The position numbers were made by a program, and so were the translations under genes. From NCBI GenBank assembly GCA_017539125.1, contig JAFYHO010000004.1, forward strand, positions 1-39,912: a stretch of 39,912 nucleotides of DNA, read 5' to 3'. Below the pieces are notes generated by a model that saw only the letters and a list, made by a program, of their open reading frames with translations, was not told where the DNA came from and ran no database searches. Shown here one piece after another: positions 26,378 through 33,891 of the stretch (its first letter is position 1; the number at the start of each line of letters is the position of its first letter). Origin of the DNA: Actinomycetaceae bacterium. Its GTDB lineage: Bacteria; Actinomycetota; Actinomycetes; Actinomycetales; Actinomycetaceae.

Positions 26378-26659
26378 ATGGCAAGTGCATTGGTACAGTT
26401 CCGCGCAGACGAAGCGGAGAAGATAGAAGCCGTACAGATTTGCGAAAGACTCGGATTAAATCTTCCTGCATACCTCAGAATGTGCATGTCACGTCTTGTA
26501 CAGGAACAGGGAGTTCCTTTCAGTATGCGCTTAGTAGATGCGGAGAACCCTGGAATCGCCGCAATGAAACGCGCGAGCCAGATAGCGGCTGAGCGCGGCA
26601 TATCCGATATGACGCTGGATGAAATCAATGCGGAGATAGCAGAAGCAAGGAAGCAGTAG
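26378..26659 (+). CDS. RelB/DinJ-family antitoxin
   Basis: A 93-residue antitoxin with an N-terminal ribbon-helix-helix (ALVQFRADEAEKIEAVQICE, then LGLNLPAYLRMCMSRLVQEQ) and a charged C-terminal helix that would bind the toxin (MTLDEINAEIAEARK). It should repress its own operon through the palindrome at 26309-26326. The ATG at 26378 has AAAGGAGG about 8 nt upstream; the frame extends to 26318 but without an SD and across the promoter. Base composition is clearly more AT-rich than the flanking genes. RelB-like antitoxins are more often paired with RelE/YafQ toxins; here the partner is a PIN protein. Confidence 0.85.
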   Translation: MASALVQFRADEAEKIEAVQICERLGLNLPAYLRMCMSRLVQEQGVPFSMRLVDAENPGIAAMKRASQIAAERGISDMTLDEINAEIAEARKQ

Positions 26660-27085
26660 GTGGCTATGAAGTATTACGCTGTTATAGACACGAACGTACT
26701 TGTTTCAGCAATGATTAAATGGCAGTCAGTCCCCGGTAGTGTTCTGGAATTTGCACTTAGCGGCATGATTGTCCCTTTACTCAACACAGCCATAGTAGAT
26801 GAATACCGTGAAGTTCTTGCAAGACCAAAGTTTGGTCTTACAGAAGATATCATCGCTGACATTATTGCTTCATTGGAAAAGTCAGGATTTTATGTTGATG
26901 CAGAAGAGACTGAGATTGACTTACCAGATCCAAAAGATCGCATTTTTTATGAGGTAGTCATGGAAGAACGTAAGGAAGAAAACGCGTATCTTGTAACAGG
27001 TAACATCAAGCATTTTCCGAATGAGCCGTTCATCGTTACTCCAAGGCAAATGCTGGACATTATTTTAGAAGATACGAACTTTTAA
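26660..27085 (+). CDS. PIN-domain toxin component of a toxin-antitoxin pair
   Basis: A 141-residue PIN ribonuclease-like protein of the COG1569 type. The acidic metal-binding residues are visible in YAVIDTNVLVSA (Asp10), the DEYREVL helix, DLPDPKDRIFYEVV and LVTGNIKHFP. Such toxins cleave RNA when the antitoxin is lost. The GTG at 26660 directly follows the antitoxin stop; an ATG two codons later is also possible. It is as AT-rich as the antitoxin and ends 11 bp before the stop of the convergent kinase gene. Confidence 0.88.
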   Translation: MAMKYYAVIDTNVLVSAMIKWQSVPGSVLEFALSGMIVPLLNTAIVDEYREVLARPKFGLTEDIIADIIASLEKSGFYVDAEETEIDLPDPKDRIFYEVVMEERKEENAYLVTGNIKHFPNEPFIVTPRQMLDIILEDTNF

Positions 27086-27096
27086 TGAAGTGCCAG

Positions 27097-28536
27097 CTAG
27101 GCGACGTCCATGTCGAGGGAGACGCACGTGCCGCCGCTCTCGCCGTTCTCCCAGCGAATAGAGCCATGCAGCTCGCCAGCCACAAGCGTCTCCACAATAG
27201 AAATGCCTAAGCCGCGCTTCGGACCGTCCTCCCCCACACCAATACCGTCATCAGACACCTGAACGTGCAGATAGTTCGCTGTGCGCACCCCGCGCACATA
27301 AATCGTGCCGCCATTAGGCAGACCATGCTCAATCGCGTTAGAAATTAACTCGTTCAGAACAACGGCCAACGCGGTCGTCTGCGCCGCGCCAATCTTGCCG
27401 AAATTGCCCTCGACAATGACATTCACCTTGTCGCCGGCAATCGCAATATCGCTCGCCATATCCAAAAGTGGGCCGACAATCTCATCGAAACTAACCTGCT
27501 CGTCAATACGCTGTGACAACACCTGGTGAACGAAAGCAATCGTCGCCACGCGGCGCTGCGCCTCAGAAAGAGCCGCCTGCGTATCACTCTGAGAAGCCCG
27601 GCGCGCCTGCATACGCAACAAAGCCGAAACCGTCTGCAAATTATTTTTCACGCGATGATTAATCTCCCGAATCGTCGCGTCCTTCGTGACAAGCTCCTGT
27701 TCACGCCTACGAATCTCAGTAATATCGCGGCACAGCAGCATAGCCCCCAGACGCTCACCCCGCGCAAGCAACGGGACAGAGCGCAAAGCAAGAATGGCAG
27801 TGGCAGTCTCCACCTCGGAAAACCACGGAGCGAGACCGCCAGCCACACTCGACAACGCCTCGTCCAACACGGAACGACCACCCACAACACCGAAAATCAT
27901 GTCCGCCATATTTTGCCCCACAAGCGAACCCGTCAAACCAATACGGTGAAAATTGGAAATCGCATTAGGCGAAGCGTACAAAACAATACCGTCCGCATCC
28001 AAATGAATGAAACCGTCCGTCAAACGCGGCATACCATGACGGTACGCTGTACTGGAATCAGGGTGCGGGAATTCGCTGGTCGTCACCATCGTAAGCAACA
28101 TATCCGAGATTTCGATATACGTATTCGCGCCGATAATGGGAAAAGTCGAAGAAAACTCGGGGCGGTTCGCCGAGACGACAACATCAAGCAGAGCAATCGG
28201 TCGCCCTTCGTTGACGATGGGATAAATCGTGTGTTCCCTACCCTCGAAACGCACCGAGCGAATGCCTTGGTCGTCAAAACAGGCACGGGCAGTCTGCGCA
28301 AGCTTGCCTGTGTAAATATCGCCGGCAATATCCTCAGAATACGACGTACCAACCGTGGCGGGGCGACAATGGCGGACGATAAGAATATCCCCATCATCAG
28401 TAGGAATGCTCAGCAGCAAATCGGCAAAAGACACATCGGCGATGAGCTGCCAGTCGCCCAAAAAGCGGCTGATATGCTCCCTATCAGCCGGAGTAAGGTG
28501 AGAAGAATGCAAAAGGGCACTCGACAAACTTGGCAC
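27097..28536 (-). CDS. pdtaS: PdtaS-like sensor histidine kinase
   Basis: A 479-residue soluble kinase matching the PdtaS architecture known from mycobacteria: an N-terminal GAF-like domain (about 1-150), a PAS domain (about 165-280), a HisKA_2 domain with phospho-acceptor His294 in REINHRVKNNLQTVSALLR (291-309), and an HATPase (NELISNAIEHG, SDDGIGVG, GLGISIVETL). Its usual partner is PdtaR, an ANTAR response regulator that controls translation; it is not in this window. The start is GTG at 28536 with no SD but TATTCT exactly 6 nt upstream, suggesting a leaderless mRNA. Its last codons are duplicated on the far side of the toxin-antitoxin pair. Confidence 0.9.
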   Translation of the reverse strand: MPSLSSALLHSSHLTPADREHISRFLGDWQLIADVSFADLLLSIPTDDGDILIVRHCRPATVGTSYSEDIAGDIYTGKLAQTARACFDDQGIRSVRFEGREHTIYPIVNEGRPIALLDVVVSANRPEFSSTFPIIGANTYIEISDMLLTMVTTSEFPHPDSSTAYRHGMPRLTDGFIHLDADGIVLYASPNAISNFHRIGLTGSLVGQNMADMIFGVVGGRSVLDEALSSVAGGLAPWFSEVETATAILALRSVPLLARGERLGAMLLCRDITEIRRREQELVTKDATIREINHRVKNNLQTVSALLRMQARRASQSDTQAALSEAQRRVATIAFVHQVLSQRIDEQVSFDEIVGPLLDMASDIAIAGDKVNVIVEGNFGKIGAAQTTALAVVLNELISNAIEHGLPNGGTIYVRGVRTANYLHVQVSDDGIGVGEDGPKRGLGISIVETLVAGELHGSIRWENGESGGTCVSLDMDVA

Positions 28537-28542
28537 AGCACA

Positions 28543-28548
28543 AGAATA
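28543..28548 (-). promoter_or_regulatory. Putative -10 box, leaderless pdtaS
   Basis: TATTCT on the minus strand, 6 nt before the GTG start; no SD is present. Confidence 0.45.
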
Positions 28549-28616
28549 GCAAGATTCATTCGCCTAGCAGGAAAATGAAACTGCCGTCGCGTTTTGTGTG
28601 TGGCACAATTAAGCGC

Positions 28617-29078
28617 ATGGATATTTCAACACATTTCACTGTACATGGCGCGCCTGACGCGGTAGCTGAAACTTTGCTCAGCGAGGAATTGGCAGAAGCA
28701 CGCATGAAATCACTAGGGGTGAGCGATTACAGCCACAAGCGCGAGGGTGATGTGGCGGTCACCGATTGCCGCGTCGGAGTTGATCGGTTGCCCGATGCTG
28801 CGCGGCGCTTCGTCAAAAATGGCGTCCACGTGACAATGACTGCGCGCAAGTCTGGGCACACGGTGGACTATTCCTTTGATATGCACGGTCTACCGGCTGC
28901 TGTTTCTTTAAGCCAGAAGCTTTCTAGTGACGGTGACGATACGCGCGTTGACGTTGACGGTGAGGTTAAGGTTAAGGTTCCTATTATGGGGGCAAAATTA
29001 GAGAAAAAGGCGGCTGGCTACGTCCTGCCTATTTTCAAAGACGATGCGAAAATCATCGAAAAGCTGCTCAAAAACTAG
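28617..29078 (+). CDS. DUF2505 domain protein
   Basis: A 153-residue protein matching the actinobacterial DUF2505 family, thought to adopt a START/SRPBCC-like lipid- or ligand-binding fold. Visible features are the opening strand MDISTHFTVHGAPDAVAETL, the central paired strands (VHVTMTARKSGHTVDYSFDM) and the C-terminal GEVKVKVPIMGAKLEKK with a long terminal helix. The start at ATG 28617 is chosen because the family begins there; the frame extends to 28530 but would overlap the divergent kinase start. There is no SD; CACAAT lies 7 nt upstream. Its function is unknown. Confidence 0.85.
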   Translation: MDISTHFTVHGAPDAVAETLLSEELAEARMKSLGVSDYSHKREGDVAVTDCRVGVDRLPDAARRFVKNGVHVTMTARKSGHTVDYSFDMHGLPAAVSLSQKLSSDGDDTRVDVDGEVKVKVPIMGAKLEKKAAGYVLPIFKDDAKIIEKLLKN

Positions 29079-29099
29079 GCTCCGTTACTGCCACTTTTC

Positions 29100-29227
29100 C
29101 CGTCATTGCGAGCGAGCCTGAACGGCGAGCGCGGCAATCTATAGTCTCTCTAACTGCTCGCGTTGCAAAGCGCGCAATAAAAGAACTATAGATCGCCACG
29201 GTCGCTAAAGCTCCCTCGCGACGACGG
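29100..29227. repeat. Palindromic intergenic repeat, copy R7
   Basis: This 128 bp copy has ends CCGTCATTGCGAG and CTCGCGACGACGG, which pair at 11 of 13 positions. Inside, CAATCTATAGT pairs with ACTATAGATCG. It lies between the convergent DUF2505 and hemQ genes and may serve as a bidirectional terminator. Confidence 0.8.
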
Positions 29228-29239
29228 GGTGGGTAAATT

Positions 29240-29962
29240 TTAGGAACGCAGGGCGACCCACTCGGCAAGCTCCATGCGCACGCCCGTGTAGAACGGCGTA
29301 TCGAGGCGCACGAACAAGCGAGCTTCGGCCTCGCGCTGGCGGCGCAAAACAGCCATAACGCGGTCGAGACTGTCGCCCTCGAGCGAAACCGTCCACTCCC
29401 AATCGCCCAGCGCGAAAGCAGCCAAGGTCGAAACGGGAACGTCATTGAACTCGCGTCCATTCGCGCCATGCTCGCGCAGGATAGCGCTGCGGCGATTCTC
29501 GGGCAGGTAGTACCAGTCCCACGAGCGCACGAAGGGATAGACCGCCAGATACTTGCGGGCGGCGAAACCGCCGAAGCAGGCAGCGAGGTGAATGCGGTTA
29601 AACTCGGCGGCCATGTGGCGGCTCATCGCCGACCAGACCGGCTCGAAAGCACCCTGAGATGCGACTGCGCGATAGGCGGCCTGGCACTCCTCAGCGGACT
29701 TGCCGAGCACCCAGCACATGAGGTCGGCGTCAGCGCGGAAACCAGCGACGTCGTACCAGCCGCGAATCTCGACACCCGTCGCCCTGACAGCAGCGTCAAG
29801 AGCGGCGGCGTCCTCGGCGGTAAACTCGCCGACCTGCGTAAATACCATGTGTAGTGCCCAGTTCTCCTCAGCGAGCACTTGCTCTGGGTCAACAACCCAG
29901 TCGCGCGGGTCATGCGTAATCTCCGGCGCTGGCTTGAACGGGGGATGTTGTGGCATTGCCAT
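29240..29962 (-). CDS. hemQ: Coproheme decarboxylase
   Basis: HemQ (ChdC) converts Fe-coproporphyrin III to heme b with peroxide, the last step of the coproporphyrin-dependent pathway used by Actinobacteria and Firmicutes. The 240-residue protein has the chlorite-dismutase-like fold signature VYPFVRSWDWYYLPENRR (141-158), with Tyr142 as the expected radical tyrosine and His165 (LREHG) as the proximal heme ligand. AAGGAG lies 6 nt before the ATG, and the start is 3 bp after the hemH stop. It is the last gene of hemA-hemH-hemQ. Confidence 0.95.
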   Translation of the reverse strand: MAMPQHPPFKPAPEITHDPRDWVVDPEQVLAEENWALHMVFTQVGEFTAEDAAALDAAVRATGVEIRGWYDVAGFRADADLMCWVLGKSAEECQAAYRAVASQGAFEPVWSAMSRHMAAEFNRIHLAACFGGFAARKYLAVYPFVRSWDWYYLPENRRSAILREHGANGREFNDVPVSTLAAFALGDWEWTVSLEGDSLDRVMAVLRRQREAEARLFVRLDTPFYTGVRMELAEWVALRS

Positions 29963-29965
29963 TGT

Positions 29966-31363
29966 TCACTCCTTAGTTGTGGTTATCGGATTGTGGGTTG
30001 AAAGTTTGTTGGGGGTGGGACGGTGACGGGTGCGCGGGTACTGGCAGCAGTTCACACCGCAGTTCTCGCCCCACGCGGGGTAGGTGTCGGCAGCAACCGG
30101 CAGGTCAACCTGTTCGCCGCGAGCCTGAGCGGCACGCTCAAAAATGAGCTCGGTAAGCTGGTCAACCATAAGCGCGCTGTCGCCAACCGTCCCCGCGCGC
30201 CGATAGTTCAAACCGAGAGCTTCCGCCGTCTCACGTGCACCAGTATCGAGGTCAAATACCACTTCCATGTGGTCGGAGAGGAAACCGATAGGCGCAGCGA
30301 CGACCGAGCGCACGCCACGGTCTGCCAAATCGACAAGATGATCATTGATATCCGGCTCAAGCCACTTGGCTTGTGGCGGGCCCGAGCGCGAACAGAAAGC
30401 CAGGTCGAAAGGAATCTCCATACCGGCTTTTTCGCTGACTTTCGCCATAATGGCGGCTCCGACTGCGAGGTGCTGGGCGAGATACGTCCAACCCTCACCG
30501 AGACAGTTCTGCTCGCGAGTAATCGGCAAAAGAGCCGATAGCGCCGCAGGTGACAGGGCGTTTTCTTCGCGGACAGACATATCGGCAGCGGGGGCGATCG
30601 CCACGTCGGACGTTCCGTCCTCCTCGCACAACGAGGAGTGGAAGGTCTGTGAAAGCTCGCTTTCACGAGACTGGAACGACGAAGTTGTGGAAGTCGCCGA
30701 AGGCGACGAACAATGACGAGGGGAGTCAACCAGCGCGGGGGTGGCGGGGGCGTCCATTGACGGCTGCGGTCCAGACGCACGCGCCATCGAGAGCGGAATC
30801 GAATGGGTTACGAGCACAACGCGCCCGTCCTTATCACCCAAATCCTCCCAGGCGGCAAAAATCTGCTCGGCATTCGCCTCAATAAAACCGTCTGTATTCG
30901 CAAAAGGCCGCACTCTGTCGAGCACAACCTCGCTGATATCCTGCTCAGCCGCAACCTCTTCGAGGGCAGCCGCAAGATTTTCGCGGTACTGACGGCAGCC
31001 GGAATACGAGGTGTAAGCGGTGGTAAAGAGAGTGAGAATGCGGCGCGCTCCCCCGCCAATCTGCTCGGCGAGAGTCTCGGCAAAATAGGGATGCCAATTG
31101 CGATTGCCTAGCGAAATGCGCACCTGCGAGCCGGCAGCGGCAAAGCGCTCGTTCAAATCCTCGCAGAGCTGGCGATTGCACGCGTTAATTGGGGAAACGC
31201 CGTCGAAACGCTGATAGTGCCCCGAGACTTCAAGCAGGCGCTCATCGGGAATGCCCGCACCCTTGGTCGCATTGCGCATAAAAGGCAGCACGTCATCGGG
31301 CCCCTCCGGGCCTCCGTAAGAAACCAGAAGAAGAGCGTCATAGGGAGCGAGCGGGTCAGACAT
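29966..31363 (-). CDS. hemH: Coproporphyrin ferrochelatase with a repeat-derived insertion
   Basis: HemH/CpfC inserts Fe2+ into coproporphyrin III. The catalytic THSIPLSMARASGP (about 186-199) and SDHMEVVFDLDTGA (363-376) are intact. Four cysteines, Cys123 (YSGCRQY) and Cys435, Cys439 and Cys440 near the C-terminus (GENCGVNCCQ), match the [2Fe-2S] ligands of actinobacterial ferrochelatases. The protein has 465 residues, about 90 more than usual. The excess is residues 200-292, a low-complexity stretch of which about 223-254 is encoded by a copy of the intergenic palindromic repeat. The ATG at 31363 overlaps the hemA stop by 8 bp; the frame stays open to 31666 inside hemA, which I do not include. 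Confidence 0.93.
   Translation of the reverse strand: MSDPLAPYDALLLVSYGGPEGPDDVLPFMRNATKGAGIPDERLLEVSGHYQRFDGVSPINACNRQLCEDLNERFAAAGSQVRISLGNRNWHPYFAETLAEQIGGGARRILTLFTTAYTSYSGCRQYRENLAAALEEVAAEQDISEVVLDRVRPFANTDGFIEANAEQIFAAWEDLGDKDGRVVLVTHSIPLSMARASGPQPSMDAPATPALVDSPRHCSSPSATSTTSSFQSRESELSQTFHSSLCEEDGTSDVAIAPAADMSVREENALSPAALSALLPITREQNCLGEGWTYLAQHLAVGAAIMAKVSEKAGMEIPFDLAFCSRSGPPQAKWLEPDINDHLVDLADRGVRSVVAAPIGFLSDHMEVVFDLDTGARETAEALGLNYRRAGTVGDSALMVDQLTELIFERAAQARGEQVDLPVAADTYPAWGENCGVNCCQYPRTRHRPTPNKLSTHNPITTTKE
30604..30722 (-). repeat. Palindromic repeat inside hemH, copy R8
   Basis: On the minus strand this stretch reads CGTCATTGTTCG, then CTTCCACAACTTCGTCG, CAGTCTCGTGAAAG, CTTTCAC, GACCTTCC and CTCGTTGTGCGAG, the same order of words as the left half of R2. 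It is translated in frame as part of the ferrochelatase insertion. Confidence 0.85.
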
Positions 31364-32597
31364 CGGCTCCCTCTTTTTCCGCCGCTTCCACGGCTGGCGC
31401 GTCCGCGTCATCGTCCTCGCGACCAAAAACGTCCATGAAAGCCTCAGCCCATTCTTGCGTGCGCCCCTGAGAGGCGGCCGCCTGGGCATTGACCGTGGGA
31501 ACGTGGGCGATACGATTGGCGAGACGCTGCAACGATCGAACAGCTTGTTCAACAGAAACTTGCCCGCTAGAAGGCAGGCGCGCAGCCTCATCGGCAACCG
31601 CCTGGGACAGATGCTTACGCAGTTGGAGGACAAGGGAATCGGCATTGCGCATACGCATTTTGCCACGCAAATCCATCACGCCCTGCTCAACCAGACGGCT
31701 GGCAGCCATAACCTGCTCGCGCTCCAAATCGGGAACTTCAGCGCGCACGCACTCCAAATCAATCAAATGCACGCCCTCAATCTCGCCCGCTTCTTCCTCG
31801 ACGTCCCGCGAGAGCGCCATGTCAACAAAAGTGAGGTCTTGATTGCGCCGCTCCATCACGTCCGCAACGATATCCGCAGTGATGACGGGGGCGTGCCCGC
31901 GGCACGTGACGACAATATCTGCCTGTTCGAGAGTCAGCAAAAAGTCCTCTTTTTCAATGCTTTCAAGGCCGTGACGCTGTGCAAATTCGGGGCCGCGCTC
32001 AGAAATCGAGTAAGAAATAATACGCCCAATCCCGCGGGTACGCAGGGCGGCGACGCTCGCTCCCGCATACGAACCCGTCCCCACTAAAACAGCCGTTGCG
32101 CCTTTCAAATCGACAGTTTTTTCAGCCAAATCAAGGGCGACCGAGACGATAGAACGCCCCATTTCTTCCAACCCCGCCAGCTGGGCGACCTTGCGCGAGG
32201 TCGATAGAGCCGCCTCAAAACAACGCCCCAAAGTCGAATCGACCTGCGAACGCGAGCAAGCTCGATCATAAGCGCGGCGCACCTGCCCCCTGATTTCACG
32301 CTCACCCATCACCATCGAATCCATACCAGCAGCGACCAAGAAGAGATGATCGAGGACGGGCTCGCCTTGAATGTGGTTCCACGAGCGCAGGGCGGGAATA
32401 AAATCTGTAACATCGTCAAACTCTCCGGCGGTATTGAGATAAATCTCGACGCGGTTGCACGTCGATATGACGACAACACCGGAAACAAATGTGTTAGCAG
32501 ATAACTCAGCCTCAAACGATTTCGCTGAAGTGGCAGCTTCGGCAACGGCCGTGAAGTCGCACTCGCGATGTGAAACTGAGTACAGATGCAAAGGCAT
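31356..32597 (-). CDS. hemA: Glutamyl-tRNA reductase
   Basis: HemA reduces Glu-tRNA(Glu) to glutamate-1-semialdehyde, the first committed step of C5 heme synthesis. The 413-residue protein has the catalytic Cys47 in ISTCNRVEIY, the MGEREIRGQVRRAYD helix, an NADPH-binding segment (AVLVGTGSYAGASVAALR) and a C-terminal dimerisation helix region. The tail after about residue 385 is acidic and variable. An AGAGAGG stretch lies very close to the ATG at 32597, so initiation may be weak. It is the first gene of the minus-strand heme operon; HemL, which takes the next step, is not in the window. Confidence 0.95.
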   Translation of the reverse strand: MPLHLYSVSHRECDFTAVAEAATSAKSFEAELSANTFVSGVVVISTCNRVEIYLNTAGEFDDVTDFIPALRSWNHIQGEPVLDHLFLVAAGMDSMVMGEREIRGQVRRAYDRACSRSQVDSTLGRCFEAALSTSRKVAQLAGLEEMGRSIVSVALDLAEKTVDLKGATAVLVGTGSYAGASVAALRTRGIGRIISYSISERGPEFAQRHGLESIEKEDFLLTLEQADIVVTCRGHAPVITADIVADVMERRNQDLTFVDMALSRDVEEEAGEIEGVHLIDLECVRAEVPDLEREQVMAASRLVEQGVMDLRGKMRMRNADSLVLQLRKHLSQAVADEAARLPSSGQVSVEQAVRSLQRLANRIAHVPTVNAQAAASQGRTQEWAEAFMDVFGREDDDADAPAVEAAEKEGADV

Positions 32598-32844
32598 ACC
32601 TCTCTTTTTAGCACATTTGTTTCGGGTGCGCCCACAACTTAGCTTGCGAAATTAACTACGCGACATATTTCCCACGTTTTTTTGGCGATACCACGGTAAT
32701 AAGACGAAAAAGCACCCTGTTTTAGGGACACCTGTCTCGAAACTCGTCCTCAAAATGCTATTTTTGCAACATATTTTTGTTCCTTACACCCCTAAAAAGG
32801 CAACTCTGCACACTCTACGGCGAGCGCCCCGCTAATATGTCTGT
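32598..32844. promoter_or_regulatory. Divergent promoter region hemA/hemE
   Basis: This 247 bp gap drives two heme operons in opposite directions. On the plus side TAATAT (32833-32838) lies exactly 6 nt before the hemE GTG and there is no SD, so hemE is probably leaderless. A CCCT-GTTTT-AGGG inverted repeat (32715-32727) in the middle is a possible operator. I could not assign a clear -35/-10 pair to hemA. Confidence 0.5.
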
Positions 32845-33891
32845 GTGAGCCTTTCTTCTACAGCATTACAGCAAGCCCTTAGTGGTGCGCGCCCGCAGCG
32901 CACACCCGTCTGGTTTATGAGGCAGGCAGGGCGCTCTTTGCCGGAATACCACGAAGCGCGCGGGACGACCGCGATGCTTGATGCCTGTTTGACCCCTGAG
33001 TTGGCGGCGGAGTTGACGCTTCAGCCTGTGCGGCGCTACGGGGTGGACGCGGCGATTTTCTATTCCGATATTATGGTGCCGCTCAAGCTCGCAGGTGTCG
33101 ATGTTGATATTGTGCGAGGTCGTGGGCCTGTTTTCGCCTCTCCTGTTCGCTCGGCTGAGGACGTTGCACGCCTGGTTGAGCACCGTGTTGAGGATTGGTC
33201 GCCTATTACGGAAGCGGTCTCGCTGGTCGCACGTGAGCTTCCTGAGCAGACTTCTCTGCTCGGTTTCGCTGGTGCTCCTTTCACTCTCGCTTCCTACATT
33301 ATTGAGGGTGCCCCGTCGAAAGACCATATGGCGGCCCGTGCTTTCATGCAAGCCGAACCAGAAGCGTGGGACGCCTTGGCGAATTGGTGCGCCGATGTGT
33401 CTGGCGCATTTTTGCGTACCCAAGTGGACGCCGGCGCGTGCGGTGTTCAACTCTTTGACTCATGGGCTGGCAGTCTGCACCCGCAGACCTACGAGCGTTA
33501 CGTGCTCCCCTACTCGACACGTGCCCTCTCGCACGTCACCGATGTTCCCCGTATTCATTTCGCCGTCGGAGCCTCACACCTGCTTGAGCTTATGGCACGC
33601 CCAGCGAGCGCCCTCGGAGTCGATTGGCGTATCAGCCTCGACGAGGCGGCGCGGCGCGTACCCGATACCGTCTTACAGGGAAACCTCGACCCCGCAACCC
33701 TCTTCATGCCGGAAGCCGAGCTACTGGCTGCCGTCGACAGGGTGCTAGAAGCAGGGCAAAGCGCACCGGCTCATATCTTTAATCTTGGACATGGAGTTCC
33801 CCCCAACGCCGATGTTGGAAAGCTCCAGCTCGTCGTCGATTATGTACACGAGCATTCCAACAAAACACTAAAAGAGGAAAGTGATAAATAA
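32845..33891 (+). CDS. hemE: Uroporphyrinogen decarboxylase
   Basis: HemE removes four carboxyl groups from uroporphyrinogen III to give coproporphyrinogen III. The 348-residue protein begins with the family signature TPVWFMRQAGRSLPEYHEAR (20-39), followed by FYSDIMVPLKLAGVDVD with the catalytic Asp, GFAGAPFTLASYIIEG and the C-terminal FNLGHGVPPNADV. The start is GTG at 32845, probably on a leaderless transcript. It is the first gene of hemE-cgoX-hemC-hemD-hemB, and its TAA overlaps the next ATG (TAATG). Confidence 0.96.
   Translation: MSLSSTALQQALSGARPQRTPVWFMRQAGRSLPEYHEARGTTAMLDACLTPELAAELTLQPVRRYGVDAAIFYSDIMVPLKLAGVDVDIVRGRGPVFASPVRSAEDVARLVEHRVEDWSPITEAVSLVARELPEQTSLLGFAGAPFTLASYIIEGAPSKDHMAARAFMQAEPEAWDALANWCADVSGAFLRTQVDAGACGVQLFDSWAGSLHPQTYERYVLPYSTRALSHVTDVPRIHFAVGASHLLELMARPASALGVDWRISLDEAARRVPDTVLQGNLDPATLFMPEAELLAAVDRVLEAGQSAPAHIFNLGHGVPPNADVGKLQLVVDYVHEHSNKTLKEESDK

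Noticed and set aside
26785..26830. A tRNA or other stable RNA near the toxin-antitoxin genes marking an attachment site
   Set aside because: I found no cloverleaf here or anywhere else in the window, and the flanking duplication is kinase coding sequence.
27526..28578. A 350-codon plus-strand frame opposite the kinase
   Set aside because: It is antisense to the well-supported pdtaS, rich in Arg and Thr as expected for a shadow frame, with no SD or motif.
31364..31666. Upstream extension of the ferrochelatase frame by 101 codons
   Set aside because: It lies wholly inside hemA in another frame; the family start MSDPLAPYDALLLVSYGGP is at 31363.
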